From the NCBI RefSeq assembly GCF_900116065.1, contig NZ_FOZV01000001.1:558001-622000 (forward strand): DNA of 64,000 nucleotides, in the 5' to 3' direction. The notes beneath the pieces are model-generated. The model made no database searches. It was given only the letters and a program-made list of their open reading frames with translations, and was not told the origin of the DNA. How positions within the stretch are numbered: position 1 is the first letter of the stretch; each line of letters begins with the position of its first letter. The translations under genes were made by a program, and so were the position numbers. Source of the stretch: Brevundimonas viscosa (GTDB lineage: Bacteria > Pseudomonadota > Alphaproteobacteria > Caulobacterales > Caulobacteraceae). Of this stretch, positions 10,555-18,928 are shown one piece after another.

Positions 10555-10860
10555 ATGACCCGCCCCCGCGATCCCCACACCTGCCGCCGCGCCCTGCGCG
10601 AGATCGGGGAGATCGCGGCCGTGGCGGGGCTGGAGGGCGGGCGGATGAGCGATCAGGAGGCGCTGGCCGAGATCGCGGCCATCGCCGAGTGGGTGCTGGA
10701 CGAGGCGCCGGGGGCGCGGGCGGACTGCGGCGACGTGGTGCGGCGGCTGGCGCGGATGACGGCGGGGGTGGACTTCGAGGCGCTGGAGGACCGGGCGGCG
10801 CAGGACCTGTTCGGCCAGGTGCTGGGGGTGCTGGAGGGGGCGGGAAGCGGCGCGGCGTAG
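10555..10860 (+). CDS. Hypothetical helical protein
   Basis: Not recognised. From ATG 10555 it encodes 101 aa, rich in Ala, Glu and Arg and likely all-helical, with no signal peptide or membrane segment. The upstream in-frame extension crosses the REP-like hairpins and was dropped. It is an isolated gene between the groESL terminator and the MarR gene, which converges on it 48 bp away. Third-position GC bias supports real coding. Confidence 0.5.
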   Translation: MTRPRDPHTCRRALREIGEIAAVAGLEGGRMSDQEALAEIAAIAEWVLDEAPGARADCGDVVRRLARMTAGVDFEALEDRAAQDLFGQVLGVLEGAGSGAA

Positions 10861-10908
10861 CCTTCCGCCGCCCGCTACGCGCCGCGGGCGGGGCGGGGCG
10901 ACGGGCGG

Positions 10909-11385
10909 TCAGGCGGGCGCTTCGGCGGCGATCAGGTCTGTGACGGCGCGGATGGCGGCGGCCAGGGCCTCGCGGCGCTCGGGCGGCAGGTCGGCGAGGG
11001 CGCGCATGGCCCCGGGGCGGAGCAGGCCGGGGGCGTCCCTGAGGGCGGCCTCGCCATCGGGGGTCAGGCGGGCGTGGACGATGCGGCGGTCGCTGGTCGA
11101 GCGGTAGCGGACGATCAGGCCGCGCGCCTCCAGCCGGTCCAGCACGGCGACCACGGTGGGAGCCGACAGGGAGACGTCGCGCGAGACGGCGTGGGTGCTG
11201 ACCTCGCCCAGGGCGCGGATCGACTGCAGCACCAGCAGCTGGGGCAGGGTCAGGCCGGTCAGGCGGGCGATCTCGCGCGAGCGCACGTCGATGGCCTGGG
11301 CGATGCGGCGCACCGAGCGGACCAGCTCGGCGGTGGGGTCGGGCTCCGTCGGGAGGGGCGGGTCGGCGGCGGAAATGTCGCGCAT
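10909..11385 (-). CDS. MarR-family transcriptional regulator
   Basis: A dimeric winged-helix repressor, about 158 aa. The core LTLPQLLVLQSIR, followed by STHAVSRDVSLSAPTVVAVLDRLEARGLI and the wing DRRIVHARLT, is the MarR DNA-binding fold. ATG 11385 was chosen; earlier in-frame starts (11415 and 11436) would leave almost no room for the divergent promoter. It faces the NAGGN osmolyte cluster, and a near-palindrome sits at 11400-11411 between them. A MarR gene commonly accompanies this cluster, so it probably controls it; the ligand is unknown. Confidence 0.85.
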   Translation of the reverse strand: MRDISAADPPLPTEPDPTAELVRSVRRIAQAIDVRSREIARLTGLTLPQLLVLQSIRALGEVSTHAVSRDVSLSAPTVVAVLDRLEARGLIVRYRSTSDRRIVHARLTPDGEAALRDAPGLLRPGAMRALADLPPERREALAAAIRAVTDLIAAEAPA

Positions 11386-11399
11386 CGGGTTGAAACTCT

Positions 11400-11411
11400 T
11401 TCGTGCACTAA
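11400..11411. promoter_or_regulatory. Candidate MarR operator
   Basis: TTCGTGCACTAA is a 12-bp near-palindrome (TT-N-GTGCAC-N-AA) in the short gap between the divergent MarR and amidotransferase genes. A site here could shut both promoters. Symmetry and position are seen in the sequence; binding is inference. Confidence 0.45.
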
Positions 11412-11450
11412 CCATTTGTTCCCGCTGCTTCCACAATTCAAGGAGGGCCC

Positions 11451-13226
11451 ATGTGCGGTCTGAGCGGCGAGATCAATTTCGACGGGCGGCCGGCCGACGC
11501 CGGCGCGCTGCAGCGGATGACGGATGCGCTCTCGCCCCGCGGGCCGGACGGTTCGGGCCTGGTGCTTCGCGGCCCGGTGGGGCTGGGGCACCGCCGGCTG
11601 AAGATCATCGACCTGTCGGAAAAGGCCCAGCAGCCGATGGTCGACGCCGACCTCGGGATCACGCTGGCCTTCAACGGCTGCATCTACAACTACCCGGAGC
11701 TGCGTGAGGAGTTGCAGGGACTCGGCTTCCGCTTCTTCTCGCACGGCGACACCGAGGTGATCATCAAGGCGTGGAAGGCCTGGGGCGACCGCTGCGTCGA
11801 TCGTTTCAAGGGCATGTTCGCCTTCGTTCTGCACGAGCGCGACAGCGGCCGGGTGGTGATCGCCCGCGACCGCTTCGGCATCAAGCCGCTGTACCTGGCG
11901 GAAAAGGGCAAGCGGCTGCGCTTCGCCTCCAGCCTGCCGGCGCTGCTGGCGGCGGGCGAGGTCGACACGACGATCGATCCGGTCGGGCTGCACCACTACA
12001 TGACCTTCCACGCGGTGGTCCCGCCGCCGCACACCCTGCTGAGGGGGGTGAAGAAGTTCCCGCCGGCGACGATCCGGGTCATCGAGGCGGACGGGTCGGC
12101 GAAGGATCGCCTCTACTGGCGGCCGGACATGACCCGCCACGCGGAGGACGCGGCGCTGTCGGCCGAGGACTGGCGCGACCGGGTGCTGGACGGCCTGCGC
12201 GCGGCGGTCAAGCGGCGCATGGTGGCCGACGTGCCGGTGGGGGTGCTGCTGTCGGGCGGGGTCGATTCCAGCCTGATCGTCGGCCTGCTGGCCGAACTGG
12301 GCCAGAAGGACCTGATGACCTTCTCGGTCGGCTTCGAGGCGGCCAACGGGGAGAAGGGCGACGAGTTCGTCTATTCCGACCTGATCGCGAAGCACTACGG
12401 CACCAAGCACCACCAGATCTTCGTGCCGCACCAGCGGCTGATGGAGGCACTGCCCGGGACCATCGGGGCGATGTCGGAGCCGATGGTCTCCTACGACAAC
12501 GTCGGCTTCTACCTGCTCAGCCAGGAGGTCTCGAAACACATCAAGGTGGTGCAGTCGGGCCAGGGCGCGGACGAGGTGTTCGCCGGCTACCACTGGTACC
12601 CGCCGATGGTGGACGCGGCCGATCCCGTCGAGACCTACGCCAAGGCCTTCTTCGACCGCAGTCACGAGACGCTGAAGACCCAGCTGAACGGGGCGTACAT
12701 GGCCGACACGGATGTCAGCCGGGCGCTGGTCGAGGCGCATTTCGCGCAGCCGGGCGCGGAAACGGGGGTCGACAAGGCCCTGCGTCTGGACAGCCAGGTG
12801 ATGCTGGTCGACGACCCGGTTAAGCGGGTCGACAACATGACCATGGCCTGGGGCCTGGAGGCCCGCGTGCCGTTCCTCGACCACGAGCTGGTCGAGCTGG
12901 CCGGCCGCATCCCGCCCGAGCACAAGCTGGCCCAGGGCGGCAAGGGGGTGCTGAAGGAGGCGGCGCGGCTGGTGATCCCGTCCGAGGTGATCGACCGCAA
13001 GAAGGGCTACTTCCCCGTCCCGGCCCTGAAATACATCCAGGGGCCCTATCTCGACATGGTGCGCGAGGCCCTGACCAATCAGGCGGCGCGCGACCGCGGC
13101 CTGTTCGACAGGGGCTATCTCGACAGGCTGTTCGACGATCCCACGGCACATATCACCCCGCTGCGGGGTTCAGAGCTGTGGCAGGTCGCCGTTCTCGAGA
13201 TGTGGATGCAGCAGCATGGCCTCTGA
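11451..13226 (+). CDS. asnO: N-acetylglutaminylglutamine amidotransferase (asparagine synthetase-like)
   Basis: Amidates the dipeptide NAGG to the osmoprotectant NAGGN using glutamine. The 591-aa enzyme starts MCGLSGE, giving the catalytic N-terminal Cys 2 of an Ntn glutaminase domain (about 1-200). The synthetase domain carries the PP-loop LSGGVDSS near residue 266. The overall layout is asparagine-synthetase-like; its place before the GNAT/ATP-grasp partner identifies the NAGGN subtype. RBS AAGGAGGG at 11440. Its end overlaps the next start by 11 bases. Confidence 0.93.
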   Translation: MCGLSGEINFDGRPADAGALQRMTDALSPRGPDGSGLVLRGPVGLGHRRLKIIDLSEKAQQPMVDADLGITLAFNGCIYNYPELREELQGLGFRFFSHGDTEVIIKAWKAWGDRCVDRFKGMFAFVLHERDSGRVVIARDRFGIKPLYLAEKGKRLRFASSLPALLAAGEVDTTIDPVGLHHYMTFHAVVPPPHTLLRGVKKFPPATIRVIEADGSAKDRLYWRPDMTRHAEDAALSAEDWRDRVLDGLRAAVKRRMVADVPVGVLLSGGVDSSLIVGLLAELGQKDLMTFSVGFEAANGEKGDEFVYSDLIAKHYGTKHHQIFVPHQRLMEALPGTIGAMSEPMVSYDNVGFYLLSQEVSKHIKVVQSGQGADEVFAGYHWYPPMVDAADPVETYAKAFFDRSHETLKTQLNGAYMADTDVSRALVEAHFAQPGAETGVDKALRLDSQVMLVDDPVKRVDNMTMAWGLEARVPFLDHELVELAGRIPPEHKLAQGGKGVLKEAARLVIPSEVIDRKKGYFPVPALKYIQGPYLDMVREALTNQAARDRGLFDRGYLDRLFDDPTAHITPLRGSELWQVAVLEMWMQQHGL

Positions 13227-14997
13227 CGCCCGTCCGCCCCGCCCCAAGGCCCACCGGCTGAAGCGTCTGCGCCACGAGGGGCTGAAGCCGCCGGTGCAGA
13301 CCGGCGACGGTCCGACGCCGAACGCGGTGCTCGACTGCGGATGGGGGCGGTTGCTGTTCGCCCAGACCTTCGAGACGGCGGAGCCGCTGGTGGAGGCGCT
13401 GCGGGCCGAGCAGCCGGACCGGCGCGACATCGCCTTCTATGTCCGCAATCCGCACGTCCTGCTGGCCCAGGCGCCGCAGGAGGTCTTCCTCGACCCTTCG
13501 CACACCTACCGGCTGGACCTCTCGACCTATCGCGCCAGCCGTCGCCAGCCGCGTGGGTTCACCGTCCGCCGGCTGATCCCCGAGGCCGACGCCCAGGCTG
13601 TCAACGACATCTACGCCAAGCGGAGAATGGTGCAGGTGCCGCCGGAGTTCTTCGCCTCGACCCGGGACGACCGGGCCCTGATCTACTTCGTGGCCGAGGA
13701 CACCGCCACCGGCGCGGTGATCGGCACGGTGACGGGGGTCAACCATGCCCGCGCCTTCGAGGATCCGGAGTGCGGCTCGTCGCTGTGGTGTCTGGCGGTC
13801 GATCCGCAGGCCACCCAGCCCGGCATCGGCGAGGCGCTGGTGCGCCGTCTGGCCGAGCATTTCGCGACCCTCGGGCTGGCCTACATGGACCTGTCGGTGA
13901 TGCACGACAACGTGCAGGCCATCGCCCTCTACGAGAAGCTCGGCTTCCGTCGCATCCACTTCTTCGGGGTGAAGCGGAAGAACCCGATCAACGAGGTCCT
14001 GTTCGTGGGCCCGAGCGACGACCGGGATCTCAACCCCTACGGCCGCATCATCGTGGACGAGGCGCGCCGGCGGGGCATCCACGCCGAGATCATCGACGCC
14101 GAGGGGGGCCTGTTCCGGCTCAGCTGGGGCGGGCGCTCCGTGCGGTGCCGCGAGAGCCTGTCCGAACTGACGTCGGCGGTGGCCCTGAGCATCTGCGACG
14201 ACAAGCGCATGACCCGGCGGATCGTCGAGGCGGCCGGCGTCCGCGTGCCGGCGCGGATCGATCCGGACGACCCCGCCGCCATCGCCGCGGCGCTCAAGTC
14301 CTACGGCAGCCTGGTGGTCAAGCCGGCCCGCGGCGAGCAGGGCCAGGGGGTGGCCGTGGGCCTGACCACCGCGGCCGAGGTCGAGGCGGCGCTGGAACGG
14401 GCCCGCCGCATCTGCTCGGAGGTGCTGATCGAGGAGCAGGTCCAGGGCGAGGACCTGCGGCTGGTCGTCATCGACTACAAGGTGGTCGCCTGCGCCCTGC
14501 GCCGCCCGCCCCGGGTCGTCGGGGACGGGCGCTCGACCCTGCGGTCGTTGATCGAGCACCAGAGCCGGCGGCGCGAGGCGGCGACCGGCGGCGAGTCGAA
14601 AATCCCGATCGACGCCGAAACCGAGCGGACTCTCGCGGAGGCGGGCTACCGGCTGGACGACGTGGCGCCGGAAGGCGAGGAGGTGCTCGTGCGCAAGGCG
14701 GCCAACCTTCACCTCGGCGGCACCATCCACGACGTCACCGAAGAGGTGCATCCGGAGCTGATCCGGGCGGCCGTGGCGGCGGCCCGGGCCATCGACATCC
14801 CGGTCACCGGCATCGACCTGATGGTGAAGTCGCCGCGCGCGCCCGACTACGCCTTCATCGAGGCCAACGAGCGCCCGGGCCTGGCCAATCATGAGCCGCA
14901 GCCGACGGCGGAGCGGTTCATCGACCTGCTGTTTCCCCTGTCCGCGCCCGCGGCGGCGCGCGTGGCCGTCCGCACCGACGCCCAGATCTCCGCCTGA
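13216..14997 (+). CDS. ngg: N-acetylglutaminylglutamine synthetase (GNAT + ATP-grasp)
   Basis: Builds N-acetylglutaminylglutamine in the osmolyte pathway. In its 593 aa the N-terminal half contains a GNAT acetyltransferase (about 110-260, with CLAVDPQATQPGIGEALVRR). The C-terminal half is an ATP-grasp ligase (about 290-585) with VKPARGEQGQGV and the metal-binding FIEANERPG near the end. This fusion is specific to the NAGGN system. Its start overlaps the amidotransferase end by 11 bases, indicating translational coupling. Confidence 0.93.
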   Translation: MASDARPPRPKAHRLKRLRHEGLKPPVQTGDGPTPNAVLDCGWGRLLFAQTFETAEPLVEALRAEQPDRRDIAFYVRNPHVLLAQAPQEVFLDPSHTYRLDLSTYRASRRQPRGFTVRRLIPEADAQAVNDIYAKRRMVQVPPEFFASTRDDRALIYFVAEDTATGAVIGTVTGVNHARAFEDPECGSSLWCLAVDPQATQPGIGEALVRRLAEHFATLGLAYMDLSVMHDNVQAIALYEKLGFRRIHFFGVKRKNPINEVLFVGPSDDRDLNPYGRIIVDEARRRGIHAEIIDAEGGLFRLSWGGRSVRCRESLSELTSAVALSICDDKRMTRRIVEAAGVRVPARIDPDDPAAIAAALKSYGSLVVKPARGEQGQGVAVGLTTAAEVEAALERARRICSEVLIEEQVQGEDLRLVVIDYKVVACALRRPPRVVGDGRSTLRSLIEHQSRRREAATGGESKIPIDAETERTLAEAGYRLDDVAPEGEEVLVRKAANLHLGGTIHDVTEEVHPELIRAAVAAARAIDIPVTGIDLMVKSPRAPDYAFIEANERPGLANHEPQPTAERFIDLLFPLSAPAAARVAVRTDAQISA

Positions 14998-15021
14998 GTC
15001 CGAAGCCCCGAAGGAGCGACC

Positions 15022-16143
15022 TTGCCCCGTCCCGCGATCGACCTCGCCTATCTGAAGGCCCGTCTGTCCGAGCTGCTCAACACCCCCAGTCCGACCGGCT
15101 ATACCGACGAGGCGGTCTGGCTGCTGTGCCGGGAGCTGGAGCGGCTGGGCCTGACCTATGAGCTGACCCGGCGCGGCGCCATCCGGGCCCGTCTGGCGGG
15201 GCGCGACGCCAAGCCGGCGCGCGCGGTCGTGGCCCACGTCGACACCCTCGGGGCGCAGGTGAAGGCGGTGAAGGACAACGGCCGGCTGGAGCTCGTGCCC
15301 ATCGGTCACTGGTCGTCGCGCTTCGCCGAGGGGGCGCGGGCGACGGTGTTCTCGGAAGGGGGCGCGTATCGCGGCACCATCCTGCCGCTCAAGGCCTCGG
15401 GCCACACCTTCAACGAGGAGGTCGACAGCCAGCCGGTCAACTGGCGACAGGTCGAGCTGCGCATCGACGCCGTGGTGCACAGCCGGGCCGACGTCCACGG
15501 TCTCGGGGTCGAGATCGGCGACATCGTGGCCATCGACCCGCAGCCGGAGTTCATGGACAGCGGCTTCATCGTTTCGCGCCACCTCGACGACAAGGCCGGC
15601 GTGGCGACCCTGCTGGCGGCGCTGGAATGCATGATCCGGGAAGAGCGGGTCCCGACCGTCGACACCTGGTGGCTGTTCACCATCGCCGAGGAGGTCGGGC
15701 ACGGCGCCTCGTCGGTGCTGGTCCCGGACGTCGCGTCGATGGTGACGGTCGACAACGGCACGACGGCGCCGGGTCAGAACTCCTCGGAGTTCGGGGTCAC
15801 CATCGCCATGGCGGACCAGACGGGGCCGTTCGACTGGCACCTGACGCGCAAGCTGGTCCACCTCGCCCGCGACCATGACATTCCGCACCAGAAGGACGTG
15901 TTCCGCTACTACCGCTCGGACTCGGCCTCGGCGCTGGAGGCGGGCGCGGACATCCGGACGGCCCTGCTGACTTTCGGCATCGACGCCAGCCACGGCTACG
16001 AGCGCATCCACGAGACGGCGTTGCGCGACCTGGCGCGGCTGCTGATCGCCTATGCGGAGAGCGAGGTCGAGATCGGCCGCGACGCCAAGCGGCTGGGCGG
16101 CGTGAAAGGCTTCACCCACCAGCCGCTGGACGAGGGCGGCTGA
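15022..16143 (+). CDS. NAGGN-system M42-family peptidase
   Basis: The third gene of the osmolyte trio, a dinuclear-zinc aminopeptidase-like hydrolase of 373 aa. Metal and catalytic blocks include AHVDTLG, HLDDKAGVATL and TIAEEVGHGASS with the Glu pair, then DNGTTAPGQNS and a late DASHGYE. It may degrade or process the dipeptide amide. The start is TTG 15022, 5 bases after AAGGAG; no ATG gives the full N-terminus. A strong hairpin follows the stop. Confidence 0.9.
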   Translation: MPRPAIDLAYLKARLSELLNTPSPTGYTDEAVWLLCRELERLGLTYELTRRGAIRARLAGRDAKPARAVVAHVDTLGAQVKAVKDNGRLELVPIGHWSSRFAEGARATVFSEGGAYRGTILPLKASGHTFNEEVDSQPVNWRQVELRIDAVVHSRADVHGLGVEIGDIVAIDPQPEFMDSGFIVSRHLDDKAGVATLLAALECMIREERVPTVDTWWLFTIAEEVGHGASSVLVPDVASMVTVDNGTTAPGQNSSEFGVTIAMADQTGPFDWHLTRKLVHLARDHDIPHQKDVFRYYRSDSASALEAGADIRTALLTFGIDASHGYERIHETALRDLARLLIAYAESEVEIGRDAKRLGGVKGFTHQPLDEGG

Positions 16144-16150
16144 CGCAAGA

Positions 16151-16187
16151 AAAAAGGGGCGGGCCCGCGCGGGACCCGCCCCTCTTC
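16151..16187. terminator. Bidirectional terminator
   Basis: AGGGGCGGG (16155-16163) pairs with CCCGCCCCT (16175-16183), with further pairing inside. A run of A on the left gives a T run on the minus strand and CTCTTCC follows on the plus strand. It serves the osmolyte operon and the convergent DUF4168 gene. Confidence 0.8.
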
Positions 16188-16203
16188 CAGAGGGTGGTCT
16201 GGA

Positions 16204-16782
16204 TCAGCCGTCGCTGCGGGCCGCGGCGAGGGCGACGCGCGCCTGCAGCCGCTGGTCGGCGGCGAGGGCGCCCGAGATGGCGTTGAAGCGCTCGAGCGCG
16301 AGGCCCGACGAGGCGATGGCCTCGGCCATGGCGGCCTGCTGCTCGGCCGTGGGGGCGGCGCCGTTCAGCTGGGCGGCGATGGGACGAACCGCGGCCATGG
16401 CCGTGGCGAACTGGCCCAGCTCGGCGTCGGTCGCCGTGGCGCCGACCGAGCCGGCGGGCGACTCCGGAGCCCGCGCGACCGCGAGGCGGGCGGCGAGGAT
16501 CTCGTCCCCGGCCTGGACCGACTGGGAGATGGCGTTGAAGCGGTCGAGTGTCAGGCCGGCGCCCTCGATGGCGGCGACCATCGCCGCCTGCTGCTCGGCC
16601 GTGATCTGGCCCTGCACCTGGGCCTGGACGGCGCGGACGCCTTCCTCCGCGGCAGCGTAGCTGGCCAGTTCGGCGTCGGTGACATCCTGCTGCACGACGG
16701 CGGCGGGGACGGCGGGGGCGGCGACCGCCGGGGCGGCGGCGAAGGCGAGCACGGAGGCGGCGGCGAGGAAGGCGAAGCGCAT
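16204..16782 (-). CDS. Exported protein with two tandem DUF4168 repeats
   Basis: 192 aa from ATG 16782: signal peptide to about residue 23 (ALAFAAAP...VAA), then two homologous blocks of about 70 residues. Each reads T/VTDAELxxxA, an Ala/Gln helix with AEQQAAM, then GLxLxRFNAIS and a final Gln/Arg-rich helix; the second block has SSGLALERFNAIS. This matches DUF4168, a helical periplasmic domain of unknown function. A tandem pair within one chain is noteworthy. An in-frame ATG further upstream would mask the signal peptide. Confidence 0.72.
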   Translation of the reverse strand: MRFAFLAAASVLAFAAAPAVAAPAVPAAVVQQDVTDAELASYAAAEEGVRAVQAQVQGQITAEQQAAMVAAIEGAGLTLDRFNAISQSVQAGDEILAARLAVARAPESPAGSVGATATDAELGQFATAMAAVRPIAAQLNGAAPTAEQQAAMAEAIASSGLALERFNAISGALAADQRLQARVALAAARSDG

Positions 16783-16958
16783 GAACTGTTCCTTTCGTTC
16801 TCCGCACGACGAGCGATGGCTCAAGGCGGGACCCGGTCGGGCCACGTCTCCCTGACGCGCGGAAGCACTTGGGGAGGGGGGAGGGCGACGAACCTGCGGG
16901 ACAGGGCCGCGGGTGTCAAATCCGTGGACGGGATCGTGATCGCCGCGTGATCGCGCCG

Positions 16959-17105
16959 TCAGCCCTCGTCGGCGGGCGGCTCGGGGCGTTCGCCGCGGGC
17001 GGCGGCGCGCTTCTCGGCCTTGGCGGCGGCCTTCTCGGCGGCCTTGCGGGCCTCGGCGCGTTCGCGTTCCTGACGCTCGAAACTGTAGTTGGGCTTGCGG
17101 GCCAT
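16959..17105 (-). CDS. Small basic hypothetical protein (48 aa)
   Basis: A 48-aa product starting MARKPNYSFERQERER, followed by an Ala/Lys/Glu helix. Small proteins of this look recur in Caulobacterales; that statement is from memory. ATG 17105 has a good GGAAGGAGG site just upstream. It lies 26 bp downstream of the GreA-like gene on the same strand and is probably cotranscribed. Function unknown; the charged composition suggests binding to RNA or ribosomes, without proof. Confidence 0.6.
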   Translation of the reverse strand: MARKPNYSFERQERERAEARKAAEKAAAKAEKRAAARGERPEPPADEG

Positions 17106-17130
17106 GGGGCCTCCTTCCGGGGGTGGGCTG

Positions 17131-17607
17131 TCAGTCGACGGCGGTGATTTCAACGGTCTGGCCGGCGACCACGGCCTCGTCGCCGACGCGCTTGCCGAGC
17201 AGGGCCCGGGCCAGGGGGGAGACGTGGCTGACCGAGCCGGCGGCGGGGTCGGCCTCGTCCTCGCCGACGATGCGCCAGGTCTGGCGGCGGCCGTCTTCGC
17301 GTTCGATGGTCACGCCGCCGCCGAAGCGGACCCGGCCGTCGGGAACGGTCTCGACCAGCTGGGCCGAGGCGCGGCGGGCCGACCAGTAGCGCAGGTCGCG
17401 GGTGGCGCGCGCCATGGCGGTGCGGTCCGCCTCGATCGACCCTCGGGCCTGGGCGGCCGCGTAGGCCGCGCGGGCCTCGGCAAGGGCGGCGTCGATCGCC
17501 GCCAGGCCGTCGGGCGTGACGAGGTTGGGATGCGGAGAGATCGGGCGGTCGGGGAGGTCCGCGGCCGTGGCCTCGAGATCCTCCTCGCGGGTGAAGGCGA
17601 CGCTCAT
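17131..17607 (-). CDS. GreA/GreB-family transcription elongation factor
   Basis: Rescues backtracked RNA polymerase or competes for its secondary channel. The 158-aa chain has an N-terminal helical region (about 35-85) and a C-terminal FKBP-like domain with the family signature HVSPLARALLGKRVGDEAVV near 127-147. The coiled-coil part is shorter and more Ala-rich than in canonical GreA. The acidic tip residues are not obvious, so it may be a GreA paralogue that does not stimulate cleavage. Confidence 0.8.
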   Translation of the reverse strand: MSVAFTREEDLEATAADLPDRPISPHPNLVTPDGLAAIDAALAEARAAYAAAQARGSIEADRTAMARATRDLRYWSARRASAQLVETVPDGRVRFGGGVTIEREDGRRQTWRIVGEDEADPAAGSVSHVSPLARALLGKRVGDEAVVAGQTVEITAVD

Positions 17608-17657
17608 ATGCCTTCAGCGTATGGCGCCGCCAGCCGTTCCGGTCCATCTGGGACGAC

Positions 17658-18866
17658 ATGGACGTGAAGACAGTGCATGTGATCGGGGCCGGGCCGGCCG
17701 GTCTGATGGCCGCCGAGCGGCTGGCGCAGGCCGGGGTGCGCGTCGTCGTGCACGAGGCCATGCCGTCGCCGGCGCGGAAGTTCCTCATGGCCGGTCTCGG
17801 CGGGCTGAACCTGACCCATACGGAGCCGGAGACAGCCTTCATCGGTCGATACCGCGAGGCGGCGCCGAGGGTGGTCGAGTGGCTGGCGCGGTTCTCGCCG
17901 ACGCATCTGGTCGGCTGGGCCGAGGGCCTCGGGCTGGCGACCTTCACCGGCTCCTCGGGGCGGGTTTTTCCGAAGGCGATGAAGGCCTCGCCCCTGCTGC
18001 GGGCCTGGCTGGGCCGGCTTGCGGAACGGGGCGTGGAGGTGCGGACCCGCTCGCGCTGGACCGGCCGGCGCGACGGCGGCTGGGTGTTCGCCACGCCGGA
18101 GGCGGAGAGGGTCGAGCGGCCCGACGCGGTGGTGCTGGCGCTGGGCGGCGCCAGCTGGCCCCGGCTCGGGAGCGATGGTTCGTGGACGGACGACCTCGCC
18201 GCGGCGGGGGTGGAGATCGCGCCGCTCCGGCCGTCGAACATGGGGTTCGACATCGCCTGGTCGCCGGTGTTCGCGGAGCGCTTCGCCGGCCAGCCTCTTA
18301 AGAATGTGGCGCTCAGCCACGGCGACCGGACGGTGCGCGGCGAGGCCATGGTCACCCGCTACGGACTGGAGGGCGGAGCGATCTACGCCCTCTCGGCGGA
18401 GCTGCGCGAGGCGATCGCGCGGGACGGGTCGGCGGAGCTGGTCGTCGACCTCCGGCCCGACCTCGACGAGGCGGCGCTGGCGGCCCGGCTGGCCCGCCCC
18501 CGCGGCAAGGACAGCGTCACCAACTGGCTGCGGAAGGCGGGCGGCCTGTCGCCGGCGGCGGTCGGACTGCTGCGGGAGATTCCCGGCGAGATTCCGCAAG
18601 GGGCGGAGAAGCTGGCCAAACGTATCAAGGCGGTGCGGCTGAAACTGACCAGGGCGCAGGGACTCGCGCGGGCCATTTCGTCGGCCGGCGGGGTGAAGCT
18701 GGACCAGGTCGACGAGCGGCTGATGCTGAAGGCGCTGCCGGGCGTGTTCGTGGCCGGGGAGATGCTGGACTGGGAGGCCCCGACCGGCGGCTACCTGCTG
18801 CAGGCCTGCTTCGCCTCGGGCGTGGTCGCGGGCGAGGGCGCGGCGGCCTGGCTGGCCGAACGGTGA
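17658..18866 (+). CDS. FAD-dependent oxidoreductase, HI0933/BaiN-like (TIGR03862 type)
   Basis: A 402-aa flavoprotein with the dinucleotide motif GAGPAGLMAAERLA at 8-21, then FLMAGLGGLNLTH and GSSGRVFPKAMKASPLLRAWL, which mark the TIGR03862 branch of HI0933-like proteins. The C-terminus has GVFVAGEMLDWEAPTGGYLLQ, the second FAD-contact block. The substrate is not known; related proteins reduce C=C bonds or act on RNA. It is transcribed divergently from the GreA-like gene with a 50-bp gap. Confidence 0.88.
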   Translation: MDVKTVHVIGAGPAGLMAAERLAQAGVRVVVHEAMPSPARKFLMAGLGGLNLTHTEPETAFIGRYREAAPRVVEWLARFSPTHLVGWAEGLGLATFTGSSGRVFPKAMKASPLLRAWLGRLAERGVEVRTRSRWTGRRDGGWVFATPEAERVERPDAVVLALGGASWPRLGSDGSWTDDLAAAGVEIAPLRPSNMGFDIAWSPVFAERFAGQPLKNVALSHGDRTVRGEAMVTRYGLEGGAIYALSAELREAIARDGSAELVVDLRPDLDEAALAARLARPRGKDSVTNWLRKAGGLSPAAVGLLREIPGEIPQGAEKLAKRIKAVRLKLTRAQGLARAISSAGGVKLDQVDERLMLKALPGVFVAGEMLDWEAPTGGYLLQACFASGVVAGEGAAAWLAER

Positions 18867-18928
18867 CGCTCGACTCTCCTGGCTGAGGGGGTCAGGGTGC
18901 GCCCCTCCCCGACCGCAGAGAGACCGCC

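Noticed and set aside
13153..16119. A 988-codon open frame on the minus strand across the osmolyte genes
   Set aside because: It lies antisense to two well-supported enzymes; its translation is rich in Arg, Gly, His and Asp with no domain. In DNA this GC-rich, the opposite strand often stays open.
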